From CAZMFZ01 sp964565665 (GTDB lineage Bacteria; Bacteroidota; Bacteroidia; Cytophagales; UBA9547): DNA of 10,424 nucleotides. The notes under the pieces were generated by a model, which worked only from the letters and a program-made list of their open reading frames with translations, made no database searches and had not been told where the DNA came from. Positions 6,739 to 10,424 of the stretch are shown here, one piece after another. The stretch covers positions 1 to 10,424 of the forward strand of contig CAZMFZ010000122.1 of assembly GCA_964565665.1 (NCBI GenBank). The letters are read 5' to 3'. Every line of letters begins with the position of its first letter. Position 1 is the first letter of the stretch. A program made the position numbers and the translations under genes.

Positions 6739-6767
6739 TAAAAAAGAGGCCATAAGCCTCTTTTTTA
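6739..6767. terminator. Strong bidirectional intrinsic terminator
   Basis: A perfect 12-bp stem (taaaaaagaggc, 6739-6750, with gcctctttttta, 6756-6767) closes a 5-base loop. A-tract and T-tract lie on the two sides, so it works on either strand. It should end the minus-strand TPR transcript about 110 bp after its stop codon. A second small hairpin, tgagag/ctctca at 6798-6817, lies between this and the TPR stop. Confidence 0.85.
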
Positions 6768-6877
6768 AATATACACATTGAATTTTTAACATTTTTTTGA
6801 GAGAATTTTAACTCTCAGAAGGGTTCTCAATATTATCTCCTCCTTTTTTATTTTTCTTTCAAGGACTAGGAGAACTT

Positions 6878-8533
6878 TTACTTCTTCCTTTCCAGCGATT
6901 TCATTACCATAGTAGCATTTGGGTCGGTAGGGTCTATTTCCAATACCTTCCTCCAAACCTCTTTCGACTTCGAAATATTCTTAATATTCAGATAATATTT
7001 ACCAATATATGTATAGCCTGAAACAATATCGTTCTTGTATTTCGCAGCATCTTTAGCAGTGGCTACTTCTATGAACTTCTCATAATGAGGAACCGCAATA
7101 CCTGATTTCGCGTCTTTATCTTGCCTCGAATTTGCTAAGGCTTTCCATTTGTAACCCAGCGGTTCTTCTGGTTTGAACCTTACCAAAGCACTGAAAATAG
7201 TATCGGCTTGCACATAGTCTTCAGCATTAAAATAGGATCTTCCCCAATTTAAATAGTCGTTTGCCCCTGGATTTTTATACTTATAATATTGAGTATAATA
7301 AAATGCTGCATTTTTATATTTTTTCTTGTCGCTGAATCCTTTCGCTACCTCATTTAGCAACTCAAATTCGGTTGTGTCTTTAGTTATAGTTTTCAATATA
7401 TATTGGCCACCCAAAGTATCATTGCCATTTTTAATAAGAAGTTTGCCATAATATTCATAATCCATCACTATCAGTTTGTTGCTATCACCTGTTAATTCTA
7501 TAAACTTTGTGATGCTTGTTAAACCGTTTTTAAAATTCTCCATCGCTTTCAAGGAATCTTTCTCAGCTATCCCAACTTCATAATTGCAATAGGCATCCAA
7601 TCGAAACAGTATTCTGTCGTTAGGATTGAGAATAAAAAGCTCTTTTAATTGAGCTACAGCATCTTCATAATCACCTACAGTAAAGGCAAAATAGGCAAAT
7701 CTGAATTTGGTTTTATAGTTGCCATCGGTCATGCTCAAGTATTTTTTATACTCATCGGCAGCTTTATCTCTAAATTTGGGAAATTTGAAATACAATTCAG
7801 CCCTTTCTCTATATGCTGGTGAATAAGAAGGATCAGCTTCTATGCCTTTATCGTAATAAGAAAGTGCTTCTTGGAAGTTTCTGGCCTGTAAATAAATCTT
7901 ACCACCCTTTATATGGGCCTTAGCCAATTTAGGATTTACTGACAACGCTTGGTTGTATTGCCTCACAGCCCTGCTTCCCGCTCCTTTGTCAACCAACAAA
8001 TAGGCATCGCCAAGAGCCAAGATAATATCTGTGTTCTTCGCATCTAGCGATTGTGCTTTTTCCAATTGAGGCACAGCCACTAAAGCATCTTTTGCACCTT
8101 TGTATAAATAGGCCTCACCAATTTTGAAAAACACCATAGCATTTTTCATCTTCGTCATTTTGGTAGCCATCTCAAAATATACTTTAGAAGAATCCCAGCT
8201 GTTAGTTAAATATTTTACAGCACCCAAGCCTACATAGTTTAATGCAAATTTCGGGTCTAATTGTTCGCCTTTGGTAAATGCTAATTTTGCGAGCGCGATT
8301 GATTCATCTGTATTGGTAGTATCAAGTTGAGCTACTTTCAAATAGTAATCTCCCAAATAATACTGGTTTTCAGCACTTTGTTGATTTTTATCTACTAAAC
8401 TCTTAAAAACTTTTTCTGCATTTCCATATTGTTCTACATCTATTAGTTTCAATCCTTCTTGAATAGATTGTGCAAAACTGAATTGCAGTGAAATAATGGC
8501 CAATATGCCCGTCTTAATAAATTTTACCCTCAT
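6878..8533 (-). CDS. Secreted tetratricopeptide-repeat protein
   Basis: The protein has 551 residues. A signal peptide (1-21, positive start, hydrophobic core, cleavage after SFA before Gln22) sends it to the periplasm. The mature part is nearly all helical TPR repeats. Clear ones are 'AEKVFKSLVDKNQQSAENQYYLGDYY' (in pieces), 'AVPQLEKAQSLDAKNTDIIL', 'AVRQYNQALSVNPKLAKAH', 'ALSYYDKGIEADPSYSPAY' and, at the C-terminus, 'VWRKVLEIDPTDPNATMVM'. There is no catalytic motif, so it is probably a scaffold. It is the last gene after tonB, the small membrane protein and the PstS-like lipoprotein, an order I recognise from other Bacteroidota. A 129-bp spacer separates it from the PstS-like gene, so an internal promoter is possible. 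The function of this TPR family is not established to my knowledge. Confidence 0.85.
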   Translation of the reverse strand: MRVKFIKTGILAIISLQFSFAQSIQEGLKLIDVEQYGNAEKVFKSLVDKNQQSAENQYYLGDYYLKVAQLDTTNTDESIALAKLAFTKGEQLDPKFALNYVGLGAVKYLTNSWDSSKVYFEMATKMTKMKNAMVFFKIGEAYLYKGAKDALVAVPQLEKAQSLDAKNTDIILALGDAYLLVDKGAGSRAVRQYNQALSVNPKLAKAHIKGGKIYLQARNFQEALSYYDKGIEADPSYSPAYRERAELYFKFPKFRDKAADEYKKYLSMTDGNYKTKFRFAYFAFTVGDYEDAVAQLKELFILNPNDRILFRLDAYCNYEVGIAEKDSLKAMENFKNGLTSITKFIELTGDSNKLIVMDYEYYGKLLIKNGNDTLGGQYILKTITKDTTEFELLNEVAKGFSDKKKYKNAAFYYTQYYKYKNPGANDYLNWGRSYFNAEDYVQADTIFSALVRFKPEEPLGYKWKALANSRQDKDAKSGIAVPHYEKFIEVATAKDAAKYKNDIVSGYTYIGKYYLNIKNISKSKEVWRKVLEIDPTDPNATMVMKSLERKK

Positions 8534-8662
8534 TTTATGTAATTAATTATTGTTGTAATGTTTAAAATTTAATAATACTCTGTTTTGATAGAGATTAACT
8601 CTCTTCAACAAATCATTTTATTGAGTTTGTCTAAATTTTCAATGTATTGGTATAATCTGTTT
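8534..8662 (-). promoter_or_regulatory. Spacer before the TPR gene with a small inverted repeat
   Basis: This AT-rich spacer contains agaga (8590-8594) and tctct (8600-8604) around ttaac, 57 bp before the TPR ATG. The ttaactctc part recurs at 6808-6816 beyond the gene's 3' end. It could be an operator or a weak hairpin; no good TAnnTTTG element was found. Confidence 0.2.
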
Positions 8663-9607
8663 TTAAGGATTTTTATTCTTTACCTGAATAATCCTCAACG
8701 GGGCATTGGCCGGAACAAGCCCTGATTTCAATACAATTCTTTGCCCCCGTTCACTCAACACAAAAGCTGCAAAACCTGTACCTAAACCTACCCTTGCTTC
8801 TCTGCTAATAATATATAAGTCTCTACAAAGCGGATACCAATTCTGTGCCATATAAGCTTGATATGGCTGATAGTATTCACTTTTCTTGGCATTTTCTTTT
8901 TCGGCTATGGCCACTACTTTTATTGTGTTGGTAAAATATTTTGAAGTAGAATCATCGCCATCGCTAATCCAATTCACACCAATCACGCCAATTGCCCCTT
9001 TATTGTTTCGCACATATTCTACCACTTCTTTATTTCCATTGGCAGAATAAAAACGTTTTCTTGCTTTACTATCGCAGCCGAATTTATCTACAATATATTG
9101 TAAATTGCTAGAGCTTCCATTGTCAAATACAATCTGAATATCCCCAGAATTGTTGCTTTTGCTCATTGCTTTCCAATTTAATACGCTCCCCCGAAAAATC
9201 GATTTCAACTGTACCATATTCAACAAAGAATCAGGGTTGGAATTGTGGACTATCAATGCCACACCATCTACGGCTACTTTATTTATTCTTGGAATGATTT
9301 TAGCTTTCTCAAAAATTGCTTTTTCGTAATCATTCAATTGCCGAGAAGCGAAAATCAGTCTTACACTGTCTTTGAGCAATTCGGCAAATGCACCATCTTC
9401 AGGCTTATAGGTTATATTAATAGTTGCATATTTATAGAATGCTCTAAATACATCTAGTTCAGCATCTACTATGGGTTGAAAAGATTCATCGGAAGCTATC
9501 TTAATTGTGCCATAAGTAGCCGTATCTGCACCCTTTTCATTGATGTCGTTGTTACAGCCAACTAAAAGCAAATTAAAAATCATAAACAATCTTCCCAATT
9601 TGCTCAT
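8663..9607 (-). CDS. PstS-like substrate-binding lipoprotein
   Basis: The protein has 314 residues. A lipoprotein signal, LLVGC with the lipidated cysteine at residue 18, anchors it in a membrane on the periplasmic side. The mature protein has the PBP-like fold of phosphate-binding proteins: 'GTIKIASDESFQPIVDAEL', then 'LIFASRQLNDYEK', 'VAVDGVALIVHNSN', 'LKSIFRGSVLNWKAM', 'FDNGSSSNLQYIVDKF' and 'NNKGAIGVIGVNWISD' in PstS order. The usual PstS phosphate-contact loops are only partly recognisable, and pstC, pstA and pstB are absent, so phosphate transport is not secure. Its ATG overlaps the stop of the upstream 68-residue protein by 4 bp (ATGA), indicating translational coupling. In Bacteroidota such proteins commonly sit with tonB/exbBD and a TPR gene, which suggests an envelope binding or sensing role. 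Confidence 0.8.
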   Translation of the reverse strand: MSKLGRLFMIFNLLLVGCNNDINEKGADTATYGTIKIASDESFQPIVDAELDVFRAFYKYATINITYKPEDGAFAELLKDSVRLIFASRQLNDYEKAIFEKAKIIPRINKVAVDGVALIVHNSNPDSLLNMVQLKSIFRGSVLNWKAMSKSNNSGDIQIVFDNGSSSNLQYIVDKFGCDSKARKRFYSANGNKEVVEYVRNNKGAIGVIGVNWISDGDDSTSKYFTNTIKVVAIAEKENAKKSEYYQPYQAYMAQNWYPLCRDLYIISREARVGLGTGFAAFVLSERGQRIVLKSGLVPANAPLRIIQVKNKNP

Positions 9608-9810
9608 TGCGATGTGTTTAATAATTTATATTGTTTCAAGCCTCTAATTATTCTGAAAATACCATACCCAATTAATAATCCTCCAATGATATTTTGATAA
9701 GGGAAAGGTGCAGGAGTCCAACCCAGAATTGAACCTAGAAGAAAGTACAGCCCGACTCCCACGTAAACCACCGACATAAACAAGCCAAAATAAAGTATAT
9801 ACTTCTGCAT
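9604..9810 (-). CDS. Small two-helix inner-membrane protein
   Basis: The protein has 68 residues and two predicted membrane helices, about 6-28 and 40-55. A short Pro/Gly-rich loop (GWTPAPFPYQN) joins them, and the basic tail 'RIIRGLKQYK' should face the cytoplasm. There is no enzymatic motif. It is supported by its ATGA overlap with the PstS-like gene and its conserved place after tonB. The overlapping frame at 9644-9841 is not membrane-like and has no coupling, so I prefer this one. Function is unknown; a structural or assembly partner of the TonB/ExbBD or PstS-like protein is a guess. Confidence 0.75.
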   Translation of the reverse strand: MQKYILYFGLFMSVVYVGVGLYFLLGSILGWTPAPFPYQNIIGGLLIGYGIFRIIRGLKQYKLLNTSQ

Positions 9811-9855
9811 TTTGATAAATAATGATTTTTTTGAAATACAATTGATATGCCTTCT

Positions 9856-9892
9856 AAACCAAAATAGCCCGCAATGCGAGCTATTTTGGTTT
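9856..9892 (-). terminator. Strong hairpin between tonB and the small membrane gene
   Basis: aaaccaaaatagc (9856-9868) pairs perfectly with gctattttggttt (9880-9892). Inside the loop, cgc and gcg (9870-9872, 9876-9878) can pair further. It lies 15 bp past the tonB stop. Only a short T run follows the stem, so it may be a partial terminator, a processing site or an RNA-stability element that lowers expression of the downstream genes. Confidence 0.65.
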
Positions 9893-9906
9893 AATATAAT
9901 TGTATA

Positions 9907-10424
9907 CTAATTAAGTGCAAACTTAATTGGTACAGTAAATTTCACAGATACTGGACGGCCATTTTGCTTTCCAGGTTTCCATTTCGGAAGCGATTTAATA
10001 ACTCTTACTGCTTCCTCATCACAGCCACCACCAATGCCTTTCACTACATCTACATTTGAAACTTCCCCTTGACCATTGATAACAAAAGTTACAATTACTC
10101 TTCCTTCAAGGCCTTGTTGTGAAGCAATTCTTGGGTATTTGATGTTTGACGATATATGCTTCATCATAGCACCTTGGCCACCAGGAAATTCTGGCATTTC
10201 TTCTACAACTAAGAAGACTTCTTCTCTAGCCTCTTCAATTACCTGAGCTGGTGCAGGTTCTTCAATCATATTGTCAATTCCTTCCTCACCTTTTACATTT
10301 TCGGTAGAAATCACCTTGTCCTTCATGTCATCAACGGTAGGTGGATCTTCCTGTACTTTTTCATCATCTTCCACTTTTGGAGGCAAGAATTTAACGGCAG
10401 CCGCTAATTTAGGTACTTCAATTT
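9907..10424 (-). CDS. tonB: Energy transducer TonB, 3' part (runs off the window)
   Basis: About 172 C-terminal residues are visible, and the frame is open to the window edge. The first visible part is 'IEVPKLAAAVKFLPPKVEDDE', shown here up to a 'KFLPP' segment typical of Bacteroidota TonB periplasmic linkers. A long acidic and Pro-rich linker follows (about 75 residues, rich in Glu, Asp and Val). The TonB C-terminal domain fills the last roughly 95 residues: 'MPEFPGGQGAMMKHISSNIKYP', shortened here to its MPEFPGG start, then 'GLEGRVIVTFVINGQGEV' and 'LPKWKPGKQNGRPVSVKF'. It transmits the proton-motive force from ExbB/ExbD to outer-membrane receptors. The N-terminal membrane anchor and, probably, exbB and exbD lie beyond the right edge. 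The TTG at 10386 is not a start, because homology continues upstream. Confidence 0.93.
   Translation of the reverse strand, partial: IEVPKLAAAVKFLPPKVEDDEKVQEDPPTVDDMKDKVISTENVKGEEGIDNMIEEPAPAQVIEEAREEVFLVVEEMPEFPGGQGAMMKHISSNIKYPRIASQQGLEGRVIVTFVINGQGEVSNVDVVKGIGGGCDEEAVRVIKSLPKWKPGKQNGRPVSVKFTVPIKFALN

Noticed and set aside
8663..9607. A complete phosphate ABC transporter locus
   Set aside because: Only the binding protein is present; the flanking genes are TonB-associated and no permease or ATPase is seen.
9644..9841. Alternative 65-residue frame overlapping the small membrane protein
   Set aside because: It lacks membrane-like composition and coupling, and the competing frame has an ATGA overlap with the next gene.

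Overview
The window looks like chromosomal DNA from a member of the Bacteroidota. It is AT-rich, several upstream regions resemble the TAnnTTTG promoter element of that phylum, and the gene families are typical of it: an OmpL-like porin next to kdpD, a GntR regulator with a sugar-binding-protein-like C-terminus, and a tonB / small membrane protein / PstS-like lipoprotein / TPR cluster. I cannot assign an order or genus. One run of exactly 100 N shows that this is a draft scaffold.

Left part (1-2600). A non-coding leader precedes a complete outer-membrane porin (219-1418). The porin stop overlaps the ATG of a ruined kdpD, the sensor kinase of the Kdp potassium system. That kdpD has two in-frame stops and a frameshift, and it breaks off after about 85 codons at a palindromic repeat. 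A block of 21-bp tandem repeats containing the assembly gap follows, and a second copy of the palindrome closes it. Next, on the minus strand, is apt (adenine phosphoribosyltransferase), intact except for one in-frame TAA. This is a patch of gene decay beside repetitive DNA.

Middle part (2600-6770). An RmlD-like SDR reductase diverges from apt and is followed 6 bp later by a GntR/LacI-hybrid regulator, probably in one operon. The regulator converges on cinA and overlaps it by 20 bp. cinA and then ung (uracil-DNA glycosylase) lie on the minus strand. A strong symmetrical terminator at 6739-6767 separates ung from the next unit.

Right part (6780-10424). Reading leftwards on the minus strand are the 3' part of tonB, a strong hairpin, a 68-residue two-helix membrane protein, a PstS-like lipoprotein coupled to it by a 4-bp ATGA overlap, and a large secreted TPR protein. 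No pst permease genes are present. From its neighbourhood the set looks like an envelope module linked to TonB/ExbBD energy transduction. Its biochemical role is not evident from sequence.

I do not see an obviously new defence or mobile system. The points most worth attention are the repeat-associated truncation of kdpD, the single-codon lesion in apt, and the tonB-linked PstS-like/TPR cluster.
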